Below are positions 1 through 8,886 of a stretch of 64,000 nucleotides of DNA, piece after piece. Positions within the stretch are counted from its first letter, which is position 1; the number at the start of each line of letters is the position of its first letter. The notes beneath the pieces are model-generated. The model searched no databases, was not told the origin of the DNA, and worked only from the letters and a program-made list of their open reading frames with translations. The DNA lies in the NCBI RefSeq assembly GCF_018968705.1, contig NZ_CP076668.1, positions 5,033,001-5,097,000 of the forward strand, written 5' to 3'. Position numbers and translations under genes: made by a program. This DNA is from Pseudomonas lijiangensis. Lineage in GTDB: Bacteria > Pseudomonadota > Gammaproteobacteria > Pseudomonadales > Pseudomonadaceae.

Positions 1-1
1 G

Positions 2-67
2 TCGAGCTTTGTGCTCAATCAGGTGCTGGCCAGCACTGAATTACCCCTGACTCACCTGCGCAGCTAA
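2..67 (+). CDS. 3' end of an unidentified gene cut by the window edge
   Basis: An open frame enters from the left edge and ends at a TAA at 65-67. Only the last 21 residues are visible and they end ELPLTHLRS. The next gene starts 24 bp downstream on the same strand, so the two may be co-transcribed. The fragment is too short to name a family. Confidence 0.5.
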   Translation, partial: SSFVLNQVLASTELPLTHLRS

Positions 68-91
68 GCGGCACCCGGACTGGAGCAAACG

Positions 92-298
92 ATGGATCCC
101 GTGCTTTTTGAAGAGTGGATGATGACTATTCTGGTCACCCTCCTGATCGGTTTCATGGGCTTTATCGTCTGGGATCTGGCCAAGAAATCCAGAGCGGGCA
201 AATTTGGCACCTTCATCCTGTTCTTCGTGCTGGGCCTGGGCATCATGGCATTCGTGATCAAAAGTCTGGTGATTGCCTATATCGAGAATGGCTCATGA
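92..298 (+). CDS. DUF2788 small membrane protein
   Basis: This 68-residue protein fits the DUF2788 family of small gammaproteobacterial membrane proteins of unknown function. It has two hydrophobic segments at about residues 9-27 and 39-62, separated by a basic loop containing KKSRAGK, so it is probably a two-pass inner-membrane protein. It starts shortly after the preceding partial gene and ends just before a REP palindrome pair. The family call is from memory of its length and pattern. No enzymatic motif is visible. Confidence 0.7.
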   Translation: MDPVLFEEWMMTILVTLLIGFMGFIVWDLAKKSRAGKFGTFILFFVLGLGIMAFVIKSLVIAYIENGS

Positions 299-331
299 GA
301 ACCCCATCAATCAAGGCACACACAAACTTGT

Positions 332-416
332 AGGAGCGCGCTTGCCCGCGACCGAGTGCGAAGCGCTCGCAAAATTTACGACTGCTACGCAGCCGGTCGC
401 GGGCAAGCGCGCTCCT
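332..416. repeat. REP palindrome pair (REPIN-like) beside the insertion sequence
   Basis: A 23-bp arm at 332-354 (AGGAGCGCGCTTGCCCGCGA...) is matched by a perfect inverted copy at 394-416. About 39 bp lie between the arms. This is the typical paired REP arrangement of Pseudomonas intergenic DNA. It directly precedes the presumed left end of the IS110 element and is not itself interrupted. Confidence 0.85.
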
Positions 417-419
417 TGT

Positions 420-658
420 ATGGCAACTATCGACATTTCTGGTGTCGATAGTTCTCGACTGATCATCGAGGGAGGGCCAAGAAGCTGTCGCGCTCCTAAG
501 GCCCAGAGCCTGCAATACGTAGATTGAGCTCTGGCCCTCCACCCTCACTCAGCAAGTCCGAACGGTATCTGGTGCCCGTCAGTGACGTGAGCACGTATTG
601 AATTGCAAGGCTGGACAGAGTGCAGCTCGATCATCACCCAACTGATCAAGGAGCCCAT
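420..658 (+). ncRNA. Candidate bridge RNA region of the IS110 element
   Basis: The non-coding left part of the element can fold into several hairpins. There is a perfect 11-bp stem at 425-435 / 443-453 with a 7-nt loop. There is a long-range stem GGAGGGCCA (471-479) with TGGCCCTCC (532-540) enclosing a second stem CCAGAGC (503-509) / GCTCTGG (528-534) with an 18-nt internal loop. There is also CGTCA-g-TGACG at 577-587 flanked by GTGC/GCAC. IS110-group elements carry a bridge (seek) RNA upstream of the recombinase with internal loops that pair with target and donor DNA. Location and folding fit, but loop-to-target pairing was not demonstrated. Confidence 0.4.
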
Positions 659-1630
659 ATGCCTGTAGCTGTCGGCGTCGATTGCGCTAAGAAAACCTTT
701 GATATCGCTCTGCTCCAGGGCAACCAAAAATTTCGTACCAAAGCCAAGCTGGCCAATACGGAGGCTGGTTTCAATCAGTTCGAGCAGTGGCTGGAAACGC
801 ATGCAGAGAAAGCCTGCTGGGTCGTCATGGAAGCAACGGGCATCTACTACGAAGCCTTGGCTGAATTTCTCTACGCCAGAGGATTCAAGGTCGCAGTGCT
901 CAATCCAGCCATCATTCATGCCTATGGCAAAGAGGATCTGCGGCGAGTCAAGACGGACAAGGCAGACGCCAAGCTCATTGCCCGGTACGGTTCTGAGCGA
1001 ACTCACAAACTGCGAGAGTGGACACCGGAACCTCCGTCACAGCGGCGTTTACGGGCGCTGGTACGCCGACTGGAGGACTTGCAGGAAATGCGGCAGATGG
1101 AAGCCAATCGCCTGGAAGTTTGCGACGTCAGCGTTCAGCACTCCATACGGTCGCTCATCGACTCCCTTGACGAGCAGATCGAACACACCAGAAAAAAGAT
1201 TCGTCAGCACATTGATGACGATCCCGATCTGCGCGGCAAGCGTGATTTGATCGTATCAATCGACGGTCTGGGTGACACAAGTGCGGCCTCTCTGCTGGCA
1301 GAGCTTGGGGATCCACTTAAGTACAAAGGGGCTCGTGCCATTGTGGCATTTGCCGGCCTTAACCCGGTACCTGACCAATCAGGTGAATACACAGGGCCGA
1401 CGCCCATCTCCAAAACCGGGTCCGCCAGACTGCGTAAAAGCCTGTATATGCCCGGCATTGTGGCCTCCCGCCATAACGCCGTGATTAAGGCTCAAAGCGA
1501 TAGGCTCAAGGCGCGAGGCAAAGCGCCCCAACAGATCATCTGCGCAGCCATGCGTAAGCTCTTGCACCTGGTGTATGGCGTGATCAAGTCAGGCAAGCCA
1601 TACGATCCTAAATATGCGATGGCTGTGTAA
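659..1630 (+). CDS. IS110-family DEDD transposase
   Basis: The 323-residue protein is a full-length IS110-type recombinase. The N-terminal RuvC-like domain shows the acidic set D8 (GVDCAKK), E58 (VVMEATG), D100 and D103 (KTDKADAK). The C-terminal transposase_20 domain carries the ISKTGSARLRKSLYM segment, which holds the conserved serine region, and ends in a basic MRKLLHLVYG tail. The ATG at 659 is chosen because AAGGAG lies 5 nt upstream at 648-653. The frame is also open upstream to 620, but that extension lacks family similarity. No frameshift or truncation is seen, so the gene looks intact and possibly active. Confidence 0.93.
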   Translation: MPVAVGVDCAKKTFDIALLQGNQKFRTKAKLANTEAGFNQFEQWLETHAEKACWVVMEATGIYYEALAEFLYARGFKVAVLNPAIIHAYGKEDLRRVKTDKADAKLIARYGSERTHKLREWTPEPPSQRRLRALVRRLEDLQEMRQMEANRLEVCDVSVQHSIRSLIDSLDEQIEHTRKKIRQHIDDDPDLRGKRDLIVSIDGLGDTSAASLLAELGDPLKYKGARAIVAFAGLNPVPDQSGEYTGPTPISKTGSARLRKSLYMPGIVASRHNAVIKAQSDRLKARGKAPQQIICAAMRKLLHLVYGVIKSGKPYDPKYAMAV

Positions 1631-1756
1631 AAGACGCCCCTTACATCCGGTATTGCAAGGGGCTGATCAAGACGGTATCTACACCTGTTTGCTGCGCGAC
1701 AGCGCGGCGCCAAGGCGGCGGGTGATCTCCCACAAAGTGATCTATGACCTTCTCCG

Positions 1757-2386
1757 TCAGGGCTTTATTTCCCGATACTGCCCCTGATCCAGCCCCTCCA
1801 GGGTCCAGTCGCCAATCCTGACGCGCACCAGCCGCAGGGTTGGTAAACCCACCGCAGCAGTCATGCGGCGTACCTGACGGTTACGACCTTCCTTGATGAT
1901 CAGCTCCAGCCAACTGGTCGGCACGCTCTTGCGAAAGCGCACCGGCGGGTTGCGTGGCCAGAGTTGCGGTTCGTCCAGTTGACGCGCCTCGGCGGGTAAG
2001 GTCGGGCCATCGTTGAGTTCGACGCCATTGCGCAGTTGTTGCAGTTGTTCCTCGGTCGGCTCGCCTTCAACCTGCACCCAATACGTCTTGGGCAGTTTGT
2101 GTTTGGGGTCGGCAATCCGCGCCTGTAGCTGGCCGTCGTTGGTCAGCAGCAATAACCCTTCACTGTCGCGGTCCAGACGCCCGGCCGGGTAAACGCCGGG
2201 GATGTCGATAAAGTCCTTGAGCGTGGCGCGGCCCTCGCCATCGCTGAATTGCGTCAGCACATCGAAAGGCTTGTTGAACAGGATGAGCTTGGGTTCGGCT
2301 GGCGGCGCCTTGGCGACACGACGGGCAGCGCCCGGACTCTTGGAATCTGGACGACGAGAAACGGGACGTTGGGTGCGGGACATGGG
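1757..2386 (-). CDS. rluE: 23S rRNA pseudouridine synthase RluE
   Basis: This 209-residue protein belongs to the RsuA/RluB/E/F family, which converts uridine to pseudouridine in rRNA. RluE acts on U2457 of 23S rRNA. The catalytic motif [14 protein letters not shown] is present with its aspartate, and the C-terminal half carries the conserved [11 protein letters not shown] segment. A basic, low-complexity tail of about 35 residues precedes the catalytic domain, and no full S4 domain is seen, as expected for RluE. The start at 2386 (MSRTQRP) is preferred over an in-frame upstream codon at 2410, which falls in the amn terminator. Confidence 0.88.
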   Translation of the reverse strand, partial: PMSRTQRPVSRRPDSKSPGAARRVAKAPPAEPKLILFNKPFDVLTQFSDGEGRATLKDFIDIPGVYPAGRLDRDSEGLLLLTNDGQLQARIADPKHKLPKTYWVQVEGEPTEEQLQQLRNGVELNDGPTLPAEARQLDEPQLWPRNPPVRFRKSVPTSWLELIIKEGRNRQVRRMTAAVGLPTLRLVRVRIGDWTLEGLDQGQYREIKP

Positions 2387-2408
2387 AGCTTCAGTGGCTG
2401 GAAAACAC

Positions 2409-2433
2409 AAAGGGCCACTTTAAGTGGCCCTTT
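2409..2433 (-). terminator. Rho-independent terminator downstream of amn
   Basis: A perfect 12-nt inverted repeat AAAGGGCCACTT / AAGTGGCCCTTT is followed on the minus strand by a T-rich tail. It lies 17 bp after the amn stop and before rluE. Confidence 0.85.
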
Positions 2434-2449
2434 GCATAAATACCAACAC

Positions 2450-3913
2450 TTAACGGAACGGTGGCTCGTCGAAGCTGCGCAGTTTGCGTGAGTGCAACGA
2501 GTGCAGTTCGGTGCGCAGCAGATCCAGAGCCGCGATGCCGATCTTCAAGTGCTGGCTGACAGCACGCTCGTAGAAAGCGTTGGCCGAACCCGGCAATTTG
2601 ATTTCACTGTGCAAAGGCTTGTCCGACACGCAGAGCAATGTGCCGTAAGGCACACGCAAACGATAGCCTTGAGCTGCAATGGTGCCGCTTTCCATATCAA
2701 CGGCCACAGCACGGGACAGGTTGATGAGCGGACGCTCCTGGGCCCAGCGCAGTTCCCAGTTACGGTCGTCATAGGTCAGCACGGTGCCTGTGCGCAGACG
2801 CTTCTTGAGATCATCGCCACGTTCGCCGGTGATCTGCGCCGCCGATTCCTGCAACGCCAGTTGCACTTCGGCCAGGGCCGGGATCGGAATGTGCGGCGGC
2901 AGTACGCGATCCAGAATGCCATCGCGGCGCATGTAGGCGTGGGCCAGCACATAGTCACCGATGGTCTGGGACTGACGCAGGCCGCCGCAGTGGCCGATCA
3001 TCAGCCAGCAATGCGGACGCAGCACCGCCAGGTGATCGGTGATGTTCTTGGCATTGGACGGGCCGACGCCGATATTGACCAGCGTGACGCCATGACCATC
3101 TTCCGCGATCAGGTGATAGGCCGGCATCTGGTAACGGTGCCAGACCACACTGGCAACAATGGCCTGAGCCTCTTCGACACCCATGCTCTTGTCGACCACC
3201 ACATTGCCGGGCAACACCATACGCACGAAACGCGGGTCTTCGCGCAGTTTTTCCAGGCCATGCAGGATGAACTGGTCAACGTAGCGGTGGTAGTTGGTCA
3301 GCAGAATCCAGGGCTGCACATGACGCCAGTCACTGCCGGTGTAATGCACCAGACGGCGCAGCGAGAAGTCCACACGTGCCGCGTCGAACAGTGCCAGCGG
3401 CAGCGGGTCGGTATTGGCCCAGTCGTACAGACCATCAGCGATGCCGTCGGTGGCGGCGGACAGGTCGGTGCTGGGGAAAACACGGGCCAGCGCAGCGGCG
3501 GTCACGCCGGAGCCTGCCAGCTCATCGCCCTGCTCGACCACGTACGGATAAGGAATGTTCTGCTCGCTCACGCCCACTTCGATGGTGACCGTGAAATCGC
3601 TCATCAGCGGCCGCAGTTGCTCAAGCAGGTATTTACGGAATGCCTTGGGGTGAGTCACGGTGACACTGTAGGTGCCGGGCAACTGCACCTTGGCGTAGGC
3701 GCGAGTCGTCAGCGGCACATCGCCCTGATAGGCGTAAGTCAGGCGCAATTCCGGGTAGCGGAACAGCGCTCGCTGTTCGGCGTCGGGTTCGACGCGGTCT
3801 TTCAGGTAGCGCTTGAGCGCCTGACTCAAGGCGCTGGTTGCACGTTCATGCAGTTCTGCGAGCCGCTCCACAGCTTGCTCGGCGGTGTCTACAACAACAA
3901 AGGCTTGCGTCAC
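2450..3913 (-). CDS. amn: AMP nucleosidase
   Basis: The 487-residue protein matches AMP nucleosidase, which hydrolyses AMP to adenine and ribose 5-phosphate in purine salvage and AMP homeostasis. The length is typical. The N-terminal half is the AMP-nucleosidase-specific regulatory domain. The C-terminal half is the nucleoside-phosphorylase-type catalytic fold, visible as the GVGPSNAKNITDHLAV and MIGHCGGLR segments and AVDMESGTIAAQGYR near the end. The gene ends in a strong hairpin terminator and is followed by rluE on the same strand. AidB lies upstream, as in P. aeruginosa. Confidence 0.95.
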   Translation of the reverse strand: MTQAFVVVDTAEQAVERLAELHERATSALSQALKRYLKDRVEPDAEQRALFRYPELRLTYAYQGDVPLTTRAYAKVQLPGTYSVTVTHPKAFRKYLLEQLRPLMSDFTVTIEVGVSEQNIPYPYVVEQGDELAGSGVTAAALARVFPSTDLSAATDGIADGLYDWANTDPLPLALFDAARVDFSLRRLVHYTGSDWRHVQPWILLTNYHRYVDQFILHGLEKLREDPRFVRMVLPGNVVVDKSMGVEEAQAIVASVVWHRYQMPAYHLIAEDGHGVTLVNIGVGPSNAKNITDHLAVLRPHCWLMIGHCGGLRQSQTIGDYVLAHAYMRRDGILDRVLPPHIPIPALAEVQLALQESAAQITGERGDDLKKRLRTGTVLTYDDRNWELRWAQERPLINLSRAVAVDMESGTIAAQGYRLRVPYGTLLCVSDKPLHSEIKLPGSANAFYERAVSQHLKIGIAALDLLRTELHSLHSRKLRSFDEPPFR

Positions 3914-3965
3914 GGTTTAGGTCCTGTCTGATCTTGCAGGCCCTCATCCTAACGGGTTCGCGTGC

Positions 3966-5615
3966 TTATGCCACCTGCGGCGAAGCACGGGCCAGTAAAG
4001 TTTCTGCATCGACACCTGTCGGCAAAGCGCCATAAACCCGCCCGGACGACAGCAATCGACCGGCAATGAACGCATCGCTGACGGCAGCGTTGCCCGCTTC
4101 GAGCAGCAGTCTGGCCTGCAAGCCCACGGCAATATCTTCGGTCAGTTGCCGGGCGCGGTACTGGATATCGCGGGTGTCCGTGAATGCGGCTTTCAGTTTG
4201 TCGATATGCGCCTTCAGATGCCGGTCGCCATGCCCGTCGCCCAACTCAGCGAACAGCGCATCCAGCACGCCTGGTTCCTTGGACAGCGCCCGCAACACGT
4301 CCAGGCACTGCACATTGCCGGAGCCTTCCCAGGTCGAGTTGACCGGCGCTTCGCGATACAGGCGCGGCAGAATACTGTCTTCCACATAACCGGCACCGCC
4401 CATGCATTCGGCGGCCTCGTTGATCATGGCCGGCGCACGCTTGCAGATCCAGTACTTGCCCACCGCCGTGACCAGCCGCACAAAGCGCGCCTCATGATCG
4501 TCATCCAGATGGTCCAGCGCACGCCCCATGCGCAGGGTCAGGGCCAGCGCGGCCTCGCTTTCCAGTGAGAGGTCGGCCAGCACGTTCTGCATCAAGGGCT
4601 GTTCGCTGAGCAGGCGCCCGCTGACTTTACGATGGGCACAGTGATGAGTGGCCTGGGTCAGGGCCTGACGCATCAGGGCGCTGGAACCGATCATGCAGTC
4701 GAAACGGGTCATGGCGACCATTTCAATGATGGTCGGAACACCCCGGCCCTCTTCACCAACCATCCAGGCCAGTGCGCCGCGCAGCTCGATCTCGCTGGAG
4801 GCGTTGGACCAGTTGCCCAGTTTGTCTTTCAGACGCTGGATATAGAACTCGTTGCGGGTGTCATCCGGTCGATGGCGCGGCAGCAGGAAACAGCTCAGGC
4901 CCTTGTCGGTCTGCGCCAGGGTCAGGAACGCATCGCACATGGGTGCGGAGCAGAACCATTTGTGGCCCACCAGTTCATACGCCTGTCCCGGCCCGCCTGC
5001 CCCGACCGGATAAGCCCGCGTGGTGTTGGCGCGCACATCGGTGCCGCCCTGTTTCTCGGTCATGGCCATGCCGATGGTTGCACCGGTTTTATGGGCGATG
5101 CCGACATTGCGCGGGTCGTATCGGGTGGACAGGATTTTCGGCAACCATATCTGCGCCAGCTCGGGCTGCAGCCTGAGGGCCGGAACGCTGGCAAAGGTCA
5201 TGGTCAACGGGCAACCGCTGCCGGGGTCGGCCTGGGTGTGCAGATAACTCATCGCAGCACGCGCTACATGGGCACCGGGTTGCGGATCGGTCCATGGCAA
5301 GGAAGGAATTCCATGCTCGATGGCGGTGCTCATCAACTGGTGATAAGCCGGGTGAAACTCGACCAGATCGATGCGATGGCCATATCGGTCATGACTGGCA
5401 AAGGTCGGTTTGTTCTGATTGGCGAGGAAACCGGCCTCCATGAGAGGTCCGCCTGCCAGGGCACCATAAGCATCGATGCGGGGCTCGGCCCAAGCCGCGC
5501 CAAAACGTTTTACCCAGGTTTGCAGTGGCAGGTCGATGCGGTAGAGGTTGACGCCATCCAGTGACGGCGGCTGGTTGGTCACCTGATGGGTTTCGGCGAA
5601 CTGATGCAGGTTCAT
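3966..5615 (-). CDS. aidB: AidB-like acyl-CoA dehydrogenase (alkylation response)
   Basis: The 549-residue flavoprotein is related to AidB, the acyl-CoA-dehydrogenase-like protein induced by alkylating agents in E. coli, which binds FAD and DNA. Family segments seen include GMAMTEKQGGTDVRANTT, the flavin loop KWFCSAPMCDAFL, and the C-terminal ECMGGAGYVEDS. The start at 5615 (MNLHQFAETHQ) is chosen because AGGAGG lies just upstream; the frame is open to 5678 without a better start. It sits between amn and the LadS-like kinase. The TetR-type gene that I recall beside it in P. aeruginosa is absent. Its in vivo role is not settled for the family. Confidence 0.88.
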   Translation of the reverse strand: MNLHQFAETHQVTNQPPSLDGVNLYRIDLPLQTWVKRFGAAWAEPRIDAYGALAGGPLMEAGFLANQNKPTFASHDRYGHRIDLVEFHPAYHQLMSTAIEHGIPSLPWTDPQPGAHVARAAMSYLHTQADPGSGCPLTMTFASVPALRLQPELAQIWLPKILSTRYDPRNVGIAHKTGATIGMAMTEKQGGTDVRANTTRAYPVGAGGPGQAYELVGHKWFCSAPMCDAFLTLAQTDKGLSCFLLPRHRPDDTRNEFYIQRLKDKLGNWSNASSEIELRGALAWMVGEEGRGVPTIIEMVAMTRFDCMIGSSALMRQALTQATHHCAHRKVSGRLLSEQPLMQNVLADLSLESEAALALTLRMGRALDHLDDDHEARFVRLVTAVGKYWICKRAPAMINEAAECMGGAGYVEDSILPRLYREAPVNSTWEGSGNVQCLDVLRALSKEPGVLDALFAELGDGHGDRHLKAHIDKLKAAFTDTRDIQYRARQLTEDIAVGLQARLLLEAGNAAVSDAFIAGRLLSSGRVYGALPTGVDAETLLARASPQVA

Positions 5616-5711
5616 GAGTGGCCTCCTGTCTGCGCTTGCAGCAGTGAACCACGCAACAAGAGCTTTAAACAGTGCCATTCATGACCAATGATCGGGGCTT
5701 TTTTCCACCCC

Positions 5712-7700
5712 TCAGATGCCCCACTGAGCCTTGGCAGCCGGAGCCCGGCGCACGGCGCCCGGTATGGCCATCAGCAAAGGCAGGCTCAGGGTGAAGCAAC
5801 TGCCCTTGCCCGGCTCGGAGCGATGGCTGAGGCTTCCGCCCTGCAATTCGACCAGTTGCCGACAGATCGCCAGGCCGATTCCCAACCCGCCATACTCGCG
5901 GGTCATGGAGCCATCGACCTGGAAGAAGCGCTGATACAACGTCGCTTCATCCAGTTGGCTGAAACCTATACCGGTGTCCATCACCTCGACCCGCAGCAGC
6001 AGGACATCGTTGTCATGCTGCTGAGACATGGCTCGTACCTTGACCGCGCCTTGCTTGGTGAACTTGATCGCATTGTCCAGCAGGCATTCAAGGCACTGGT
6101 AAAGCTTGTGAACATCGCCGCGCACGCTTTCCGGCATCTGCTCGTCCAGCTCGAACCTCAACTCCAGCCCCTTGGCCTGGGCGGCACCGCGGAAACGGTC
6201 GCGCAACTGTTCGAACAGGCTGCACGTATCGAAGGCATCGCTTTCGGCATACAGCACACCGGCCTGAAGCTCGGTCAGGGTCAGGATGCCATTGATCATG
6301 CTCATCATGTCCTGAGCGGAGGCAGCGGCCGTTTGCTGATACATCTCCAGCTCGCCGTCCATCGGCACGGTCTGCATCAGTTCCAGTGAGCCGATAACCC
6401 CATTCATCGGGGTTCGCAATTCGTGGGTCAACGTGGCCAGAAACTCGTCCTTGAGCCGGTTACTGGTAGCCAGTTGGCGGTTCAGGCGCTCCATGTCCTT
6501 GCCGGCTTCCACCAGGGTCTGGGCCTGTTGCTCGCGTATGTGGTTGACCCGATCAGCCAGCGCCAGAGACAGCAGCGCCATTTCAAGCACTGAACTGATC
6601 TGGCTGGCGTACAGGCTAAGAAAGGTATTGGGGATATAACCGAACAGCATCACGGCGTTGACCAGACCGCCCATCAGGAACACAAGCCAGGCAACCAGGA
6701 AGTAGCGAGCGATTCGGACGCCCTTGAGCACCGCCGTGATCCCGGTTGTCAGCATTGCCAGGAAACACGCCAGCACCAGCATCGTCACGCTGCGCAATGC
6801 CAGGCCGTAATCGGCAAACAGGGCCAGCAGAGCTGCCACCACGGCACCGCCCATCACTGCGATCAACAGAAAATCCAGCCAGCGCGCAATGGCTCTGGTC
6901 TGCAGAAAGCTGCGTGAAAACTGGCTGACGAAAAACACCGAGATTGCCATCAGCAAGGGCGTAGCGGTGTTGGCCCACACCGGGCTGTCCGGCCAGAGGT
7001 ATTCGATGGCGACGCCATTGATCGAGAGCTGATAAAGGCCGAACGAGGCGATATAGAGGATGTAATACAGATAACTCGGGTCGCGCACGCTGATATAGAT
7101 GAACAGGTTGTAGACCAGCATGCCCGTCAACACACCATAGATCAGCCCCAGGATATAGACCTTGGCGGGCTGCTCTTCCATGTAGGCGTGGCTGGCCCAC
7201 AGATTGAGCGGTGCCTGGATCGGCCCCTTGCTGGCGATGCGCATATAAACCGTAGTCTGCTTGCCCGGCTGCAGGTCCACCCCGAACACGAAATTGCCCT
7301 GCTTCACGTCACGGCTTGAAAACGGCAGCATGTCGCCGGTTTTCCAGGCCAGTTGATAGCGCCCGTTGCCGTCCGGCAGATAGACATCCACATGGTCCAT
7401 CGGTGGATAGGCCAGCTCCAGTAGCCAGTCGGAATGCGGTGCTCGGGGATTGGGCTTGTAGAACAGATCGACTTTCAGCCAGAACGCAGAGCGCGAATAA
7501 CCCGCGTTGAGTGTTTCACTGTCGAGCGCACGAAAGGCTGCCGTTTCAGAGACGACCCTGTCGATACTCGCCTTGCCACCCACGTCTTCAAAAACCTGAA
7601 TCTCGCGCCCCAACGGCAAGCTGCGAATGTTTTCATCAAACTCGACGGCATGAGCCAGCAAGGGAAACCAGGCAACCAGCATGATCAGCAAATAGCGCAT
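5712..7700 (-). CDS. ladS: LadS-like sensor histidine kinase without receiver domain
   Basis: The 662-residue protein has a signal peptide (cleavage about residue 18), a periplasmic 7TMR-DISMED2 sensor domain (about 25-165), seven membrane segments of the 7TMR-DISM type (about 180-385), a coiled linker, a HisKA domain with the H-box FLATLTHELRTPMNG, and a HATPase domain with N-box LLDNAIKF, DTGIGF and GGLGIGLAI. LadS of P. aeruginosa, which sits next to thiD-thiE-hemL as here, promotes GacS-GacA signalling. That protein is longer, about 795 residues, and ends in a receiver domain. This one stops right after the ATPase domain, and aidB begins about 100 bp further, with no receiver remnant between. 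Orthology is inferred from domains and neighbours. Confidence 0.82.
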   Translation of the reverse strand: MRYLLIMLVAWFPLLAHAVEFDENIRSLPLGREIQVFEDVGGKASIDRVVSETAAFRALDSETLNAGYSRSAFWLKVDLFYKPNPRAPHSDWLLELAYPPMDHVDVYLPDGNGRYQLAWKTGDMLPFSSRDVKQGNFVFGVDLQPGKQTTVYMRIASKGPIQAPLNLWASHAYMEEQPAKVYILGLIYGVLTGMLVYNLFIYISVRDPSYLYYILYIASFGLYQLSINGVAIEYLWPDSPVWANTATPLLMAISVFFVSQFSRSFLQTRAIARWLDFLLIAVMGGAVVAALLALFADYGLALRSVTMLVLACFLAMLTTGITAVLKGVRIARYFLVAWLVFLMGGLVNAVMLFGYIPNTFLSLYASQISSVLEMALLSLALADRVNHIREQQAQTLVEAGKDMERLNRQLATSNRLKDEFLATLTHELRTPMNGVIGSLELMQTVPMDGELEMYQQTAAASAQDMMSMINGILTLTELQAGVLYAESDAFDTCSLFEQLRDRFRGAAQAKGLELRFELDEQMPESVRGDVHKLYQCLECLLDNAIKFTKQGAVKVRAMSQQHDNDVLLLRVEVMDTGIGFSQLDEATLYQRFFQVDGSMTREYGGLGIGLAICRQLVELQGGSLSHRSEPGKGSCFTLSLPLLMAIPGAVRRAPAAKAQWGI

Positions 7701-8065
7701 AAAGCCCCAAGGTAGAACGTCGCTGTCATTTCATCCGTTGATGACGACGCCCCGCAAATTTCTTTCCTTGAAACAGGCAATAGTTCAAAACAGACACGTC
7801 AGTGTGTGGACCTTGCTTACGCTGATCACCCGACTCTGGCGATAGAAATCACCAGAGACAAAAAGGTTTCAGGAATAACCAAGCATAGCGGTTAATGGCC
7901 TATAGTCACTATCGCTTTAAAATAAAAGCAACGGCTCTATCTCGGCACTTGCAGAGCAAACTCAAATATTTCTGCCTTGAAGACGTCCTCGGGTTTTCAC
8001 CTTTGCCCAGAAAAAACCGGAACGACCGACAGCCCGGGAAAGGTTTAGTGATAAGCTCGCGCACC
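7701..8065. other. Intergenic region between ladS and thiD
   Basis: This 365-bp divergent region must hold the promoters of ladS and thiD, but no confident -35/-10 pair is seen. It has one good hairpin, CTCTGGCGAT / ATCACCAGAG at 7834-7843 / 7848-7857, with an AGAA loop and one mismatch. An open frame runs from 7895 into thiD but lacks family similarity. No TPP-riboswitch motif was found. Confidence 0.5.
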
Positions 8066-8863
8066 ATGAATATCTATAGCTCCCGTCCCGTAGTCCTCTG
8101 CCTCAGCGGCCACGATCCCAGCGGTGGTGCTGGCTTGCAGGCCGATATCGAAGCCCTGCTCGCCCAAGGCTGCCATGCTGCTGCGGCCGTGACTGCCCTG
8201 ACTGTTCAGGACACCGTCAATGTCAGCGACTTTCGCGTTCTCGACCGCGAATGGGTCCTGGCCCAGGCCAATGCAGTCTTCAATGATTCGAGCGTAGCAG
8301 CAGTCAAGCTGGGTATGCTGGGTTCACTGGAAATGGTCGACACCGTTGCTCAATTGCTGATCGAGCATCCCGACTTGCCGGTGGTCTGTGACCCGGTTCT
8401 GCGCGCGGGTGGCGGTGGCCAGCTGGGCAAGGATGAGGTCGGCTACGCAATGCGTGAGCGCCTGCTTCCACTGTCGACGATTGCCACTCCCAACCTGCCT
8501 GAAGCCCGCATTCTGGCCGAACTGCCTGACGGCACAGCCGACGAATGCGCACAAAAACTGCTGCCATTCTGTGAGAACCTGCTGATCACCGGCGGGCATG
8601 GCGATGAGCAGGAAGTACACAATCGACTGTACACCCGCGATGGTCAGACCCACACCTTTATCTGCCAGCGCCTGCCCGGCAGCTATCACGGTTCGGGCTG
8701 CACACTGGCCAGCGCCCTGGCTGGACGACTGGCTCAGGGAGAAGGCCTGATCAGCGCGGTGCAAACAGCACTGGATTACACCTGGCGAACGTTGCGCGAT
8801 GCTGAGCAGTTGGGCAAAGGGCAATTCGTGCCTCGCCGCCTGCCGCTGGATTTTGGTTCGTAA
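8066..8863 (+). CDS. thiD: Hydroxymethylpyrimidine / HMP-phosphate kinase ThiD
   Basis: The 265-residue ribokinase-fold enzyme phosphorylates HMP and HMP-P to HMP-PP in thiamine synthesis. Family signatures are [16 protein letters not shown] at the N-terminus, the [11 protein letters not shown] segment in the middle, and the anion-hole/catalytic segment [18 protein letters not shown]. The ATG at 8066 is chosen because homology begins there; an in-frame extension back to 7895 is not conserved in character. thiE follows after 23 bp, so the pair is probably one transcript for the pyrimidine branch and the coupling step. Confidence 0.95.
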   Translation: MNIYSSRPVVLCLSGHDPSGGAGLQADIEALLAQGCHAAAAVTALTVQDTVNVSDFRVLDREWVLAQANAVFNDSSVAAVKLGMLGSLEMVDTVAQLLIEHPDLPVVCDPVLRAGGGGQLGKDEVGYAMRERLLPLSTIATPNLPEARILAELPDGTADECAQKLLPFCENLLITGGHGDEQEVHNRLYTRDGQTHTFICQRLPGSYHGSGCTLASALAGRLAQGEGLISAVQTALDYTWRTLRDAEQLGKGQFVPRRLPLDFGS

Positions 8864-8886
8864 CGCCCTGCCATGAGGCTCATTCG

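Larger units (their letters stand above)
420..1756 (+). mobile_element. IS110-family insertion sequence (ends not resolved)
   Basis: The element has one DEDD transposase gene preceded by about 240 bp of structured non-coding DNA and followed by up to 126 bp before the convergent rluE stop. IS110 elements usually lack clear terminal inverted repeats and target duplications, so exact ends cannot be set here. The span given is the maximum that lies between the REP pair and rluE. Some members of the family insert in or next to REP sequences, which fits the left flank. In the P. aeruginosa gene order no transposase lies between the DUF2788 gene and rluE, which supports an insertion. Confidence 0.7.

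Noticed and set aside
1681..1756. Possible remnant coding sequence between the IS and rluE
   Set aside because: A short frame (…[14 protein letters not shown]) runs here but is too short to place in a family and may be IS end or flank.
2492..3931. A 479-codon plus-strand open frame opposite amn
   Set aside because: It mirrors the amn gene exactly and has no family features.
7701..8065. Possible TPP riboswitch before thiD
   Set aside because: The conserved CUGAGA and pairing ACCUGAUCUGG-type elements are absent from the leader.
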